The notes under the pieces: generated by a model | Told to the model about the DNA's origin: nothing | Databases searched by the model: none | Seen by the model: only the letters and a program-made list of their open reading frames with translations | Shown here: positions 48,975 to 59,919 of the stretch, piece after piece | Numbering within the stretch: position 1 is the first letter of the stretch | Layout of the letters: every line of letters starts with the position of its first letter | Position numbers and translations under genes: made by a program | Assembly: GCA_948470475.1 (NCBI GenBank) | Contig: OX419345.1 | Location: 13,052,117 to 13,116,116, forward strand | Length of the DNA: 64,000 nt | Direction: 5' to 3' | Source of the DNA: Galaxea fascicularis | Taxonomy: Eukaryota > Cnidaria > Anthozoa > Scleractinia > Euphylliidae

Positions 48975-50340
48975 GCGTGCAAATGTTGTTCCTGTATTTA
49001 AAAAAGGTGACAACGAAGATGTATGGAGCTATAGAGCAATCTCACTGCTAAGCCTTATCTCTAAGATTGCTGAGCGGGTTGTTCTTGATCGTTTCTCCAA
49101 CTTTATTGCCGATAACATCTTTCCCATGCAGCATGTTTTTGCCAAAGGACGCTCTACTATCACTCAACCCCTGGATACAGTACATCAGATGGTCAGAACA
49201 ATCGACCATGGTCAACAAACTGATGTCGCCTTCTTGGATTTCTCTTAGGCGTTTGATTCAGTATCTCATGCACACCTAATCAGAAAGCTGGATCAGTTGT
49301 TACATCGGTTTGTAAGTTATCTTGATAATATAGGTTGCAGCATGTAGTAATTGATGGCAAAAGCTTGGATTGGTTACCTGTTATATATCTCACGAGTCCC
49401 GCAGGGTTCTCTCATAGGACCTGCTTTATTTGTGCTGTTTATTTATGATATGCCAAGTGCGTTATCTCACTCAAGCACATTGGCTTTATTTTCTGATGAT
49501 GCTAAGTGTTTCCACGCTATAAGATCTTATACTGACTGTGCTTTGCTACAAGACGACATTGATAAGCTGGCCTTCAATGTTGACAAATGCTCACTCTCTA
49601 AAGTAACAAGGAAGCGCAACCCCATAATTTGTAACTACAACATGGGAGAGAAGGTTCCTAGAAGGGTGGGAGCCCAGCGCGACCTTGGCCTTGGGGGTAC
49701 TTATGTCAGTGACGGCTAGCTTCAGTGATCACATCCACGTCCAGGTGAACAAGGCTAACAAAATGCTGGGTTTCATTCGTCGCACTATCAGCGGGAACAA
49801 AATTTTATCATTAACTCTGAGATCCCTTTTTGTGACTCTTGTACGTTCTCACCTCGAGTACGCCTCTGAAATCTGGAGCCCAAAATCAGTTACAATGATA
49901 AAAAGAATAGAAGGCATGCAACGACGTGCAGCCATAATGAGCGCCTAAAACGTCTCAACCTGCTACCACTGGTTTACGACCTTTCAACCTTTCATAAACT
50001 GAAGTGCAGGCATTTTAACTCTTCATTTAATTCATATTCTCAATTTTGTTCAGATGAGAGATTAAGATCATACGCTAGTAATAAACTGAAAACTAATAGA
50101 GTTAGGACGGAACTTTTTAAGTGAACATTTTTAATAGGATTCCGTATTTATGGAACAATTTGCCTCATGCATTGAGGATTGCCAGTTGTAGTGTTTCTTC
50201 TTTTAAGACTGAGATTATGCACTATCTTTTATATTTAATGTTTTCGACCCTGAGCACCCCTATACCACCTGGGCTTAAATCAGCAATTAGTTAGTAAGGT
50301 TGTTTGTTAGTCAGTTAGTTAGTTAGTTAGTTAGTTCGGT
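48975..50340 (+). mobile_element. Non-LTR retrotransposon (LINE) remnant, reverse transcriptase region
   Basis: RT motifs are readable in order: VPVFKKGD, YRAISLLS, FLDFS followed by a stop, AFDSVSH, RVPQGSLIGPALF and FSDDAK (usual FADD). The C-terminal NKMLGFIRR and RSHLEYASEIWSP follow. Stops and frameshifts make it non-functional. It resembles CR1/Jockey-group LINEs. The 3' end runs into a (TTAG)n tail at about 50285-50340, which is consistent with a LINE 3' repeat. Confidence 0.82.
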
Positions 50341-50794
50341 AGTTTGCTTAGTTAGGTAGGTAGTCGCTGGTTAACAAATTGCTAGTTAAATACTTTAATT
50401 GAGTCTCTATATATTTATACATTTTCTTTTTATAATGGTTGACTAGCACATATGGTTCGTCAGTTCCCTTCTAGTCTTCCCCACTGCTTTGTTATTTTAT
50501 TTTTATTATGTCTCATGTAATTGCAGTGAAAATGGAATATATTAAAATTAAAGTTAAGGCTACTCCCTCCTACGCGCCTTTACTTATTTTCAACGTTTTT
50601 ACTTTACTAAGAAATGACTTCAAAAACTTAGCTTTCTCGGTTTCTTTATATTAAGTATTTTAAATTAAAAAGGAAAACGAAAGTCTAACAATAAATTTTA
50701 AGCGGAATGTATTAACCCTCACCCGGGGGTTAATCCCCTATAAAGACGGGGGTGTGCGTCGTACCTTTTAGGGGATACAATTTGTGGATTGGTA

Positions 50795-50910
50795 GTGCTT
50801 ATGGCAGGTTTTAACCAGCGACGGAGTCGGAGTCGGAATCGTAATCAGAAGCGAAGAGCGTTATGATCTAGTGAAAATCAAACCGACGGAGTCGGAACTC
50901 AAGCATGTTA
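50795..50910. repeat. Repeat rich in GGAGTCGGAGTCG
   Basis: The motif GACGGAGTCGGA recurs in direct form, with GATCTAGTGAAAATCAAA. A related copy is at 57437-57600. Non-coding. Confidence 0.6.
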
Positions 50911-51652
50911 AGGCATGGCTCATATCCAGTACAGACCACCAGAAAGAAAAAAAACGTTTTTGATCTAAAGCAACGTTGTTTTTATCCCAGGAGGAGCCAG
51001 AAACTTACCCCAAACAAGATTTGGTATCCTTAAATTTCTTAAGATGTCTTTATGGTGTTCACGTGACTTGTGACGTCACAAGCCTGCTTAAGATGAATTC
51101 TAAAATGGGCCAAGGATAGGGAGGTATCACGAAAAACTAACCATATGAAATTTTTAACCACTTTCTAAGGCAACTATTTCTGTCCTGAATGGATGAACTC
51201 CTCAATTATATAAGGCTATATATGGAAAGATAGAAGGTCACGTGACCTTTTTTACGTAATAACTTCTTAGCTTAATATTTTAGTCGGCCATTCAGGACAG
51301 ATTCTTGCAGGGGCCATTAGCACAATTGTAAAAATACTAAATTTGACAGTGATTGTATGTCATCTCGGCGGCCCATTTTCAGTTGTGTTTTCAAAAAGTA
51401 AAACAATTAATTATAGTCACGTGACCCATTTTATCCGATTTTATTGGTCTTAGAATATTAAGGTCGTCGACATTGGTTAGCCTGCCAATTCTGCAACGAT
51501 TAAACCAAATTCTGACAGAGTAATTACTGTTTTTCAGATTTTATGCAAATGAGGCTTGAGAACATGCTTGAGAAGCAGAAGGCCATTTTGCTCATGGCTC
51601 CGTCGCTTATGAAAACTAGACTGTCAGAAGTCACAAGCGCTATTTTAGTGTG

Positions 51653-51837
51653 TAACTGTAATCGAAGAGCGTGAGAACAAGCATTGTGATTGGTTGGTTC
51701 TTCCGCTTCTGCTTCCGACGCCGACAACGCAGTTTTCACTGCTTATGATCCAGTGAAAACTGTGTTGTCGGAGAACTTAAGCAGAAGCGGAAAAACCAAC
51801 CAGTCACAATGCTTGTTCTCACGCTTTGCGGTTACAG
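51653..51837. repeat. Foldback repeat
   Basis: Two arms of about 87 bp (51653-51740 and 51751-51837) are inverted, joined by a 10-base loop around GCTTATGATC. They share CGAGAAC-type and GCAGAAGCGGAA motifs with the 50795 and 57437 repeats. Confidence 0.7.
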
Positions 51838-51847
51838 TTTTTGCTAT

Positions 51848-52075
51848 TTAAAGTAGTTTATTAAAGACAAAAGAGTGAATTAGCAGTAGGACAGTTTTCT
51901 TATCAAGCAGGAATTTTATACGATTGATCATAATTAACTTATAAAGACAGCTTGAAGAAATCTTGTTGATGTGGTCATTGTAATTCAAGCTATTGTCGAT
52001 GTAGACGCCGTACGCCAAGGTCCTTTGCCGTGGCGACAAGATAAAATTCATATCCATCAGCAGGCATGTAATATT
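51848..52075 (-). mobile_element. LINE reverse-transcriptase C-terminal fragment
   Basis: The minus strand reads GVYIDNSLNYNDHINKISS and then a hydrophobic Lys-rich stretch, the usual sequence after the RT core in CR1/Jockey-group LINEs. Both ends are truncated. Confidence 0.65.
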
Positions 52076-52237
52076 CTCTTTATTATATAAACATTCTAAT
52101 AAAGACGGTTTTGACGATTTTCCGATTTCCGACCACATTCCGAAGATTTCCGAAGATTTTCCAAAATTGTTCCGAAGGCTAGACGAACGTTTCCGAACGT
52201 TTTCCAAACATTTTCCGAAGATTGCCAAAGATTTCCG

Positions 52238-52621
52238 AGGAGGGACTAGCCTAGTCTCCTTCGCAGCCGCTCGGACCGGAGTCACGCAACGCTCCCCGTC
52301 GACGGGGAGCGTTGTGTGACTCCGGTCCGAGCGGCTGCGAAGGAGACTAGGACTAGCCTGCAGTGCAGGCGGTTTTGGTGGTTTTCATCTTTCGAGTGTT
52401 TAGCCGCCATTTTGGTTTCGTTGCAGACTGGGAGAATTGGGGCGAGAAAGCGATGCGAGGATGTCGGAGTTTTTCTTTCTCCCTCCCACTGGCTTGGGAA
52501 ACTTTTTACCTCGCCCCAACTCGCCACTGTTTTCCTAATTCAAGATGGCGGCCTGAACAACCGATGGGAATATCCACTCGCCCCCGCCAAAAACCGCCTG
52601 CACTGCAGGCTAAGGAGGGAC
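52238..52621. mobile_element. Mutator-like MITE interrupted by a palindromic element
   Basis: The outer element starts TAGCC at 52247 and ends at 52612. Its TIR is TAGCCTGCAGTGCAGGCGG and its complement. Exact 9-bp duplications AGGAGGGAC flank it (52238-52246, 52613-52621). The first five bases of its left end are separated from the rest by the 98-bp palindrome and a second duplication. Removing the palindrome and one duplicate restores an uninterrupted left TIR. Inside are two motifs mirrored as CGCCATTTTGG / CAAGATGGCGG. No ORF of note. Confidence 0.82.
52243..52358. mobile_element. Palindromic Mutator-like element (TIRs only)
   Basis: The element at 52252-52349 (98 bp) is a palindrome with one mismatch and no spacer (centre CCCCGTC|GACGGGG). 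It starts TAGTCTCCTTCGCAGCCG, the same end as the helicase element, and also shares TCACGCAACGCTCC. Exact 9-bp duplications GGACTAGCC are at 52243-52251 and 52350-52358. It has no interior at all, so both ends are just joined TIRs. It inserted across the border of the outer MITE. Confidence 0.88.
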
Positions 52622-53127
52622 CGATGATGTTTCGATCATACACAACACATCTGAGTACTTTTTAAGAGATTATGTAGCTATAGTAATGGCAATCTTATTT
52701 CACGTGTGAAGATATGTTTACGCGCGAAAGCACACCTGGTATTTCACTGGTGTTTATATAATAAAAACCAATATGTGATAGTTACACGTTATCACCTACA
52801 ACTCAGCACAACTACACCAGTATCAGTACACTAAGTTGGCCATTCTATTAACGACGTACGCCTCATCCCAACAGCCCATGACTCATACGCAGCAAACGTG
52901 ACTCAATACGAAAAGTTCGGGAGGCTCATTTAATAAACAAAGCCAAAACATTACATCCGTTTGGCATAAACAGAAGAGATGAAGCACGCCAGTGATGTCT
53001 ACATCTGACACTTATTTCGTCAAAGCCCACCAATCATTGTTACGTATTTTGTTTAAATTTTTATTTGTAACGGTTTCCTTTTCACATATTTTTTTTCTAC
53101 TCAGCCCCAGAGGAAGGTTTGTATTGC

Positions 53128-53128
53128 A

Positions 53129-53166
<38 letters not shown>

Positions 53167-53168
53167 TT
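53128..53168. repeat. (AAT)n microsatellite
   Basis: About 12 AAT triplets, 300 bp upstream of the NB-ARC gene. Confidence 0.9.
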
Positions 53169-53461
53169 AGTCCTTTACTCCGTTTTATTTCATTTTGTTC
53201 ATATCTGCCGTCGGGATCAGTGTGCCGTCCTCGTGCCGTCCATTTTTTGTACTTACACGTTCTACACGTTACCCATGGACTTACCAATGTCGGTAGTTAC
53301 GTTATGTATGGGGACATGTCCGTACCTACCAATGGATCCTACCAATGTCCATGATCTGACCACAAACAACGCGGGCTCTTGAAAAAGTAAATCGTATGTC
53401 GTTTCTGAGAATTTGAGGCGTAATTCGTTAAGCTTTTTCTGACCCCAAAAACTTCGTAAAA

Positions 53462-56263
53462 ATGCCACCTTTTCTTGATGCTTCGGAGGAAAAAACTAAT
53501 GGCTCAAGGCTGTTGCGATTAGTGATTGACGGAGGGACATACGTGCTAAGAGAGTTTCTGCATTCCATTCATCCTCCTGAAACATTACAGACAGTGTTCA
53601 ACAAGAACAAAGGAAGGCTTTCAACACTACATAAGAAGAATGTCATAAACGAAACTCAGTGGGAACTCTTATTTCCCCCTTCAGGTGACCCGCCAGACTC
53701 GAAATCATTTGATGTCTCACTTCTGCATCTGTTACTACGGGAATTTTGCAGTTTGACGGAGCCTTCAAATGGCTGGCACAAGTTACCTGCAGAAGAAGAT
53801 GTTAGTCCTGAGGCGAACATTGCTCTAATCAAATATTACAGAAATGAGCTGTGTCACCGTTTTTCTACAAGCATTACTAAAGACGAGTTTGAAGACAAAT
53901 GGAAGGTCTTTTCTTCGGCACTAGTTGCCTTGGGCCTCGACCAAAAGGACGTAGACCGCCTAAAGACTGAACCGATTGACCATGACACTGAGCGTCGTGT
54001 AGAGGAGGAAGTAAATAAGTGGAAACTTGAAATCGAGCAACGAGTAGAGAGCTTAGAGGAAGACGTACTGAAGATGAAAGGTGAAATGTCGCGGAATCAA
54101 GCAGACCAAAATACTTCTGATCTTGCAGACTGTCTCCCAGATAAAGTTGCAAATGTCGTTGGTCGTTCAAAAGAGATACAACAGGTCATCCAGCACATTG
54201 AAGCCAGGAAAGTAGGCACTGTTGTGATAACTGGGGGACCAGGGTTTGGAAAGACTACCGTGGCTAACAAAGTGGGGCACGAGCTGGCCACCAAGCCAGA
54301 GAATGTTGTTTTGTTTTGCTCTCTCAGGTCGAAAGCAACAGTAGATGAAGTAGCTACCTCAATGATCCTTACGTGCAGCAAAAACCACTTTCAGCCACCA
54401 CAGTACCCCCAACACTGGCTTCGAAATTGGAGTAAGCAACAGCAAAAAATGGTTACCTTCATTCTGGACAATGCAGACGATGTTCTCGAATCAGGCGACC
54501 AAGCTGCGTTTGCAAGCCTTTTGCAAGACATGAGGATGTTAGCCAAACGTAATGTTACTTTTGTTGTCACTTCTCGAAAAGTATTTAAGCATCCCAGCCT
54601 AGAGATGGAAGAAGTGAGAGTAACACCTTTATCCTCCGACGAGGCAAAGAAACTTGTTGAGTCTAAAGTTGATGAAAGTGTGCGGGTGAAGCTCTCTCAG
54701 ACAGAGAAGTTAGTTGAGCTATGTGGTTGTGTGCCTCTGGCTCTCTGCATCGTTGGTTCGTTGCTTTCAGACGTCTACACTGAAGATGAGCTGATAAAAC
54801 GTTTGGAGGAAAAGCCAATGGATGTCCTTAAGGAGGATTTGAGTGATGACAATTCCGTTGAGAAAGCAGTGAAAACATCCTTTGACTCCTTGGGTAAAAG
54901 TGAACTAGAGGCCCTCCTTCTTCTGTCTGCATTTCCTGGCTCCTTTGATTTTACTGCTGCTAAGACTTTGATTACATCGTCATGTCCTGAACAGCCACAA
55001 CTGATCCTTCGTTCCTTGAAGAACCGATCACTCGTTGAGATGACAGCTCCACAGAGATATCAAGTCCATCAGCTCATCCAAGCATATGCAAAGAAGATTG
55101 ACCAAAGCAAGCATTCCGAAGGAGAAAAATACGCCTTTGCTCACTTTATTTCCCGCCTTGCGGACAATGCCAATAAGTACTGGAGCAAAGACAAGTGCAA
55201 AGAGTCAATTGAATTGTTTAATGAGGACAGACACAGCTTTGAGTACTTCCTACAGTTTTACCTGCAGGGATTAAATTGTCAACATCATGAATACGTCATG
55301 ACAAATTTGAAGACCTTAGTGGAGGATTTTTCCCAAAAATGCTTGTATCTTGAAATGTGTCTTCTTCCAAGTATTTATGTCAAGCTTCTGGAAACATGGC
55401 TTGACCTACTGAAGTCCAACAACAATCCACAACAACCCACCAGCAAAATAGTGGAGCTTTTGTGCCTGCTTGGGCATGAAAAAAGAAAAGTTGGAAATCG
55501 TGATCAATACCAACACTTTCTAGAGGAGGCCATAAAACTGCACACAGAACATCCAAATGAGTTTAACCGAGAAAAGGTCTCGGAAGCCTTTTTTCACAAT
55601 AATTATGCTCGATTTCTCTCCGACGAGAGAAACTTTGATAAAGCAAAAGAACAATTTGACGTTGGTTTGAGCGTATGTGAAACTTATTTGCCTAAAGATC
55701 ATGTACAGAAAGGTGTCACTTTGCTTTACTCTGGAAGAGAAGACAATCGTCGTAATGAACGTAATGAGGCCGAGAAAAAGTTGAAAGAAGCATTGAACCT
55801 CTTTCAGAAGGGTCTTGGTACACATGTTATGACTGCCCTGCTTCTGAAAGATCTTGCAGATTTTCACCTTTTCCATGGTGACAAAAAGCTGGGATCTCTC
55901 GAAGACCGTCAAAACTCCATTAAATTGTACGGACAAGCAATCGAAATGATGGAAAATCTTGGCATTAAAGACCACAAAGAGTGCATTCTGACATTTACCA
56001 ACTTAGGAATTTGCCATCAATTGCAAGATGAGCTGGAGGAAGCAATGAAATTATATCAAGCATCTTTGAACATTGCAGAGCGGGAATTAGGAGAAAACCA
56101 CCGGTGGAAGATCTACGTGAAGGTTCAAATGGCCTACTGGTACAAACAGAAAGGAAAGATGGTGGAGGCAAAAGCATGGAAAGAGCAAGCACTGCAGATG
56201 AGTGATGCACTTGGACTGCCAGATCATCAACCACCCAACAAGTTTTTGCTAAAGAAAATTTGA
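53462..56263 (+). CDS. HEPN-NB-ARC-TPR protein (STAND NTPase, single exon)
   Basis: Intact 933-residue ORF without introns. Residues about 15-165 form an alpha-helical domain like the DZIP3-type HEPN domain and contain RNELCH (127-132), fitting the HEPN Rx4H motif. A charged coiled coil follows (about 175-212). The NB-ARC domain has P-loop GGPGFGKTT (258-266), Walker B FILDNADD (333-340), VVTSRK (368-373), GCVPLAL (422-428) and VHQL in the place of MHD (535-538). From about residue 690 to the end, repeated helical pairs read as TPRs (for example NNYARFLSDERNFDKAKEQF, NLGICHQLQDELEEAMKLY). Family proteins are ATP-switched signalling hubs in immunity or cell death, the TPRs sensing and the N-terminus acting as effector. 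Target and ligand are unknown. Start: the first Met in frame, 300 bp past the microsatellite. No clear poly(A) signal was seen. Confidence 0.92.
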   Translation: MPPFLDASEEKTNGSRLLRLVIDGGTYVLREFLHSIHPPETLQTVFNKNKGRLSTLHKKNVINETQWELLFPPSGDPPDSKSFDVSLLHLLLREFCSLTEPSNGWHKLPAEEDVSPEANIALIKYYRNELCHRFSTSITKDEFEDKWKVFSSALVALGLDQKDVDRLKTEPIDHDTERRVEEEVNKWKLEIEQRVESLEEDVLKMKGEMSRNQADQNTSDLADCLPDKVANVVGRSKEIQQVIQHIEARKVGTVVITGGPGFGKTTVANKVGHELATKPENVVLFCSLRSKATVDEVATSMILTCSKNHFQPPQYPQHWLRNWSKQQQKMVTFILDNADDVLESGDQAAFASLLQDMRMLAKRNVTFVVTSRKVFKHPSLEMEEVRVTPLSSDEAKKLVESKVDESVRVKLSQTEKLVELCGCVPLALCIVGSLLSDVYTEDELIKRLEEKPMDVLKEDLSDDNSVEKAVKTSFDSLGKSELEALLLLSAFPGSFDFTAAKTLITSSCPEQPQLILRSLKNRSLVEMTAPQRYQVHQLIQAYAKKIDQSKHSEGEKYAFAHFISRLADNANKYWSKDKCKESIELFNEDRHSFEYFLQFYLQGLNCQHHEYVMTNLKTLVEDFSQKCLYLEMCLLPSIYVKLLETWLDLLKSNNNPQQPTSKIVELLCLLGHEKRKVGNRDQYQHFLEEAIKLHTEHPNEFNREKVSEAFFHNNYARFLSDERNFDKAKEQFDVGLSVCETYLPKDHVQKGVTLLYSGREDNRRNERNEAEKKLKEALNLFQKGLGTHVMTALLLKDLADFHLFHGDKKLGSLEDRQNSIKLYGQAIEMMENLGIKDHKECILTFTNLGICHQLQDELEEAMKLYQASLNIAERELGENHRWKIYVKVQMAYWYKQKGKMVEAKAWKEQALQMSDALGLPDHQPPNKFLLKKI

Positions 56264-57430
56264 GACTCTGACAGAGCAATGTTTGAATTGGAAGATGACA
56301 TACTTAATAGTCTTCCTGATCTTGTGAGTTTGGCTAATCACAGTCTTTCATTTATAAAATAGTATCTTGTGACTCTAAGTTGACTGTGGACAGAATTTTA
56401 CTTTTCGAATTTTCGTTCAGTCCCTTGATATGACAAGCAGTTTGCACAACGGAATCTTCCATAGAGAAACTGTTAGTTACACTGAATGTGTAAACTGACA
56501 AATACTGAAAGATTCCACTGAATAAGGGAATGCCAAATGATTCATAGAAGTTCAGTATACTTTCTTTTAATGTAATATTTTCTCCAAAAAAGGTCACACA
56601 TATCACTGAGCGATTATGATGAAATTTTCTCAATATCTCCCTACAGGAATTTAGGCTCTAATATTCAGTTATGGGAATTTGTGTGCTACAGCCCTGGTCA
56701 ATAATTATGGTAGAAAAACAAATCATTTGTGGCAATTTTTCCCCCTTTTTTTTAACTCTGCTCAATGTTGACTAAACACGCAAAACTGTTACTAGAGTGC
56801 ATTGTGCCTGTCACCAATATTGACAAAGGTGGTGACAAGATGTGGTTTTGTATAAAGGGGTTATGATCAAAATTTATAGATTCTGAATGTGCACCATTAA
56901 ATGTGACTGAGACTGCAGTTTTTTCGTATAACCTCAAATCCTATATTCACTAATGTGTTTCTGGGCAAGTGATCACACTTCATTCTCGCCGTACCCAATG
57001 TACCTTTCTCTGTCAGAGCAACCTGACTGCCGATGTACTAAAGTATCAACAGCACTGTACCATTACTAACCCCCTTCAAACAAAAAGCAAAAAGAAACTT
57101 GACGTGTTTGAAGATAGTGGAAGCTACTCTAGATCGTGTTATTCTTGTCATAATTAATTGTTCATTGAAAGACTGTCTTGTCTTTTTCAAGGTTGATTAG
57201 TTATTGACAGTGTATTAATGGAACGTTCTATATGCAAACTAGGTTTACGGAATTGTTACTAACTGAAATTGAGCTAAAATTAAAAGCATGAAGAGTAAAA
57301 TAATTTTTTTAGATTACTGTATTATTGTTATCAGTGGTGTACACTTGGTTTGCCCGAGATACAAGGGTATATAATTTTGCATTTTACAGTTTTCAGGTTT
57401 ATACTGAATGTTAAATATCGTAACGTTAAC
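56264..57430. other. Downstream of the NB-ARC gene, probable 3' UTR then intergenic
   Basis: AT-rich, no ORF of note. ATTAAA near 56896 could be a weak poly(A) signal. No transposon ends seen. Confidence 0.4.
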
Positions 57431-57436
57431 CCTTAA

Positions 57437-57600
57437 GGCTGGTTTTCACTAGCGAAGGAGTTGGAGTCGGAGTCGTAAGAGCGCTTATGACCTAGTGAAA
57501 ATCAAAAATCGGAGTCGTAAGCGGAGTCATAAGCGCGACGGAATCGGAGTCAGAAGAATCAGAACGTTTCCATTTTCTTCCGACTCAGAGCTCACCTCTG
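57437..57600. repeat. Repeat rich in GGAGTCGGAGTCG, second copy
   Basis: Direct and mirrored copies of GGAGTCGTAAG and GACCTAGTGAAAATCAAA, related to 50795-50910. Confidence 0.6.
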
Positions 57601-58528
57601 AAGCATCGCGCCTCATCAAGTAATAAATTAATGTCGCGCGTTCAAAATTGCAAATTTCTCGTAGTGGCGAAAGCAGAGGAGAATGTCGATTTTTTCTTCG
57701 CGTTTGGTGCCTGACCTGAAGTGAGAAATTTCGTAAGCCTCAAATGCAGGGCTTAGTCTCGCATGAGCCATGTAGCAAGAGTACGTCGTAATGTTAACGT
57801 GTTAACGATGCTGTTGGAATACATCAATACAGCGCAAACAGTCCCTCAGTACGTGCATGCATCCCTCCATAACACCAGCATCCGTACCCGTCTAGTTTGT
57901 GCCATTCGTTCTTCCTTCGATGCATCAAAGACGTGTCTTTTTTGCGCAGTCAAAATTAAACACAGCCTGGACGGGAAATTCTTAGAAGCAACCAGCCATC
58001 GCAATCGACTTTCTAGGAAACCTCTCTGTCATATATCAACGAGTTGATTGGCAATAGCAATTGACCATCGGTTCTGGGTCACCACCCTGCCCTATCACAA
58101 GCAAGTGTAAGGTTCTCATTGTCTTCAACTGTCAGTTCTTGTGACAGGATGCAAGGTATAGTCTAGCCGGGGACATTGTTTACGTTCCGGGGCTGATACT
58201 AGACTGCATGCGAAAAGTTATCAGACTAAAAATATGCAAACTTTACATGGTTCTACTCATTTCATAAATATTCGCTCTTAAGGAACCCGCTAAACGAAGA
58301 AAACATTCTTAAGGCGCAAGATCGGTTTCTCCGTTTGCGTACACGAGTAACGTGATGTAAACGAAATTTTGTTACTCGGAGAAACAAAAAATATTTCTTA
58401 AGTTTCTTGAAACATGCTGTTTTAACAGCAATTTTTCTCCTCAGTTTAAACGCCAACGAAGTTTTTTTGGCACTAATTAATGCTCCATCTTTTGTGGAGG
58501 CCCTAAAGGCGAAGTTTAGAGGAAATGC

Positions 58529-58915
58529 CCTCTGAGCATAGGCGTACGGGCCGGGGGGGCGGAGCTGCAGCCCCCCCCCAAAAAAAAATGGGCAACCATT
58601 TTTTTTTTTTGGGAAGCTAGAGAAATTTGGGCAAAGCCAATTATTTAAGCAATGACATGGACCGCATCATTGATATCTTCAGCCGTCGAAATGGAAGAGA
58701 CAGCTATTTCTTTTAAGTTTTAAAGTGTTTTTAACTCATATGTAGATTCATATATAAAAATATTTTCACTTCATATGTAGGCCATTGTTAGTGCATCGTA
58801 TGACCCTCGTTTCCTTTCGACTGTTTCGTAAAATTTGGGCAACTTGTAAGAATTTTTTGGGCAAATGGTTCACCGCCCACTGGCAAAAAAATGCCCGTAC
58901 GCCTATGCTTCTGAG
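58529..58915. mobile_element. hAT-like MITE (CATAGGCGTACGGGC)
   Basis: The element at 58537-58907 (371 bp) has perfect 15-bp TIRs CATAGGCGTACGGGC. Flanking 8-mers CCTCTGAG and CTTCTGAG match at 7 of 8, as in an aged hAT duplication. It contains poly-C/poly-A runs and repeats of TTTGGGCAA. Non-coding. Confidence 0.75.
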
Positions 58916-59578
58916 CAAAGATACAGAAAGAGAATGAATGCGATTTCACAACAGCATATAATTGTGCATCAATTATTTAACATGCCGGGATTAAGTTAAG
59001 CGCACAGAAGACTTTTTGATTGTCTGTAAGCGTTTTGAATGGAGATCGAAGAAAGGAGTTAAGTAGTACATTCTTGCTATTAAACTTCTTCATTTCCTAT
59101 TGTTACAGCAATCATCTAAATTTTGACGATTTCGAATGTCATTTTTGTTTGTTGCTTCTCAGAAGTGTAAACATGACTGTCACAGTAGATTACTTTTACA
59201 GCCTCAACTGTTTTCTGTTTTCGTCACCTGAACAAACTGCTCAGTGTTTCACTATCAGTTGGATTGATTTTACTCATCACAGATAGCCTCCTTGCCATTT
59301 TTCCTGGTTTACTTGGTTGTTCACAGTGATCTGTACTGTTCTCAATTTCTGTACTCTTTTAAAAGAACATTTCCTAACTAACTCACTAACATAACTTTCT
59401 AAGCATAATATCATTAGTATCTAAAAATACAGTCTGTGTGATCTTACTATTATCACTCAAGTGTACACAATCTGGACGGTGCAAATTTTGGTAAAGGTGT
59501 GTAAACCCTCTGTAAACCAGTATTAGAGTTAACTGGGTTAGAGCTACACTTACAGCTGTACTTGCACATACACCTGCA

Positions 59579-59734
59579 AATAGGCCATATTCGTATTCTC
59601 GGTATTGAACTGGATCTAGCATGAAATGGAGGCTCTTGCGGGGGAATCTTTTCATATGTAAATGTATTCCCCCGCAAGAGCCTCCACTTCATGCTAGATC
59701 CAGTTCAATACCCAGAATACGAATATGGCCTATT
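59579..59734. repeat. Long hairpin (69-bp arms)
   Basis: Arms 59579-59647 and 59666-59734 match at 67 of 69 positions around an 18-base loop. They start AATAGGCCATATTCGTATTC. Two overlapping ORFs on opposite strands are mirror images caused by the palindrome, not genes. Confidence 0.85.
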
Positions 59735-59919
59735 GCTCGATCTGCATACTACTCCCACAAACCACAACAAATGAATCATACAGAAAGAAATTCTGAAATT
59801 CATTCGACAATTGAGGAAATGTGGCTGTATTTTACGAATACCTATACTTTTAAAAAACCTTTTACCTTTCTTTTCCCTCTCTCTACTGATTTTCTTTGTC
59901 TTAGCATTCAGCATTTTGG

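Noticed and set aside
50285..50340. CRISPR-like or telomere-like short repeat (TTAG)n
   Set aside because: A simple tetranucleotide run directly after a LINE 3' end, without spacers; best read as the LINE tail microsatellite.
53119..53290. Poly-Asn and poly-Tyr frames upstream of the NB-ARC gene
   Set aside because: Direct translation of the (AAT)n microsatellite.
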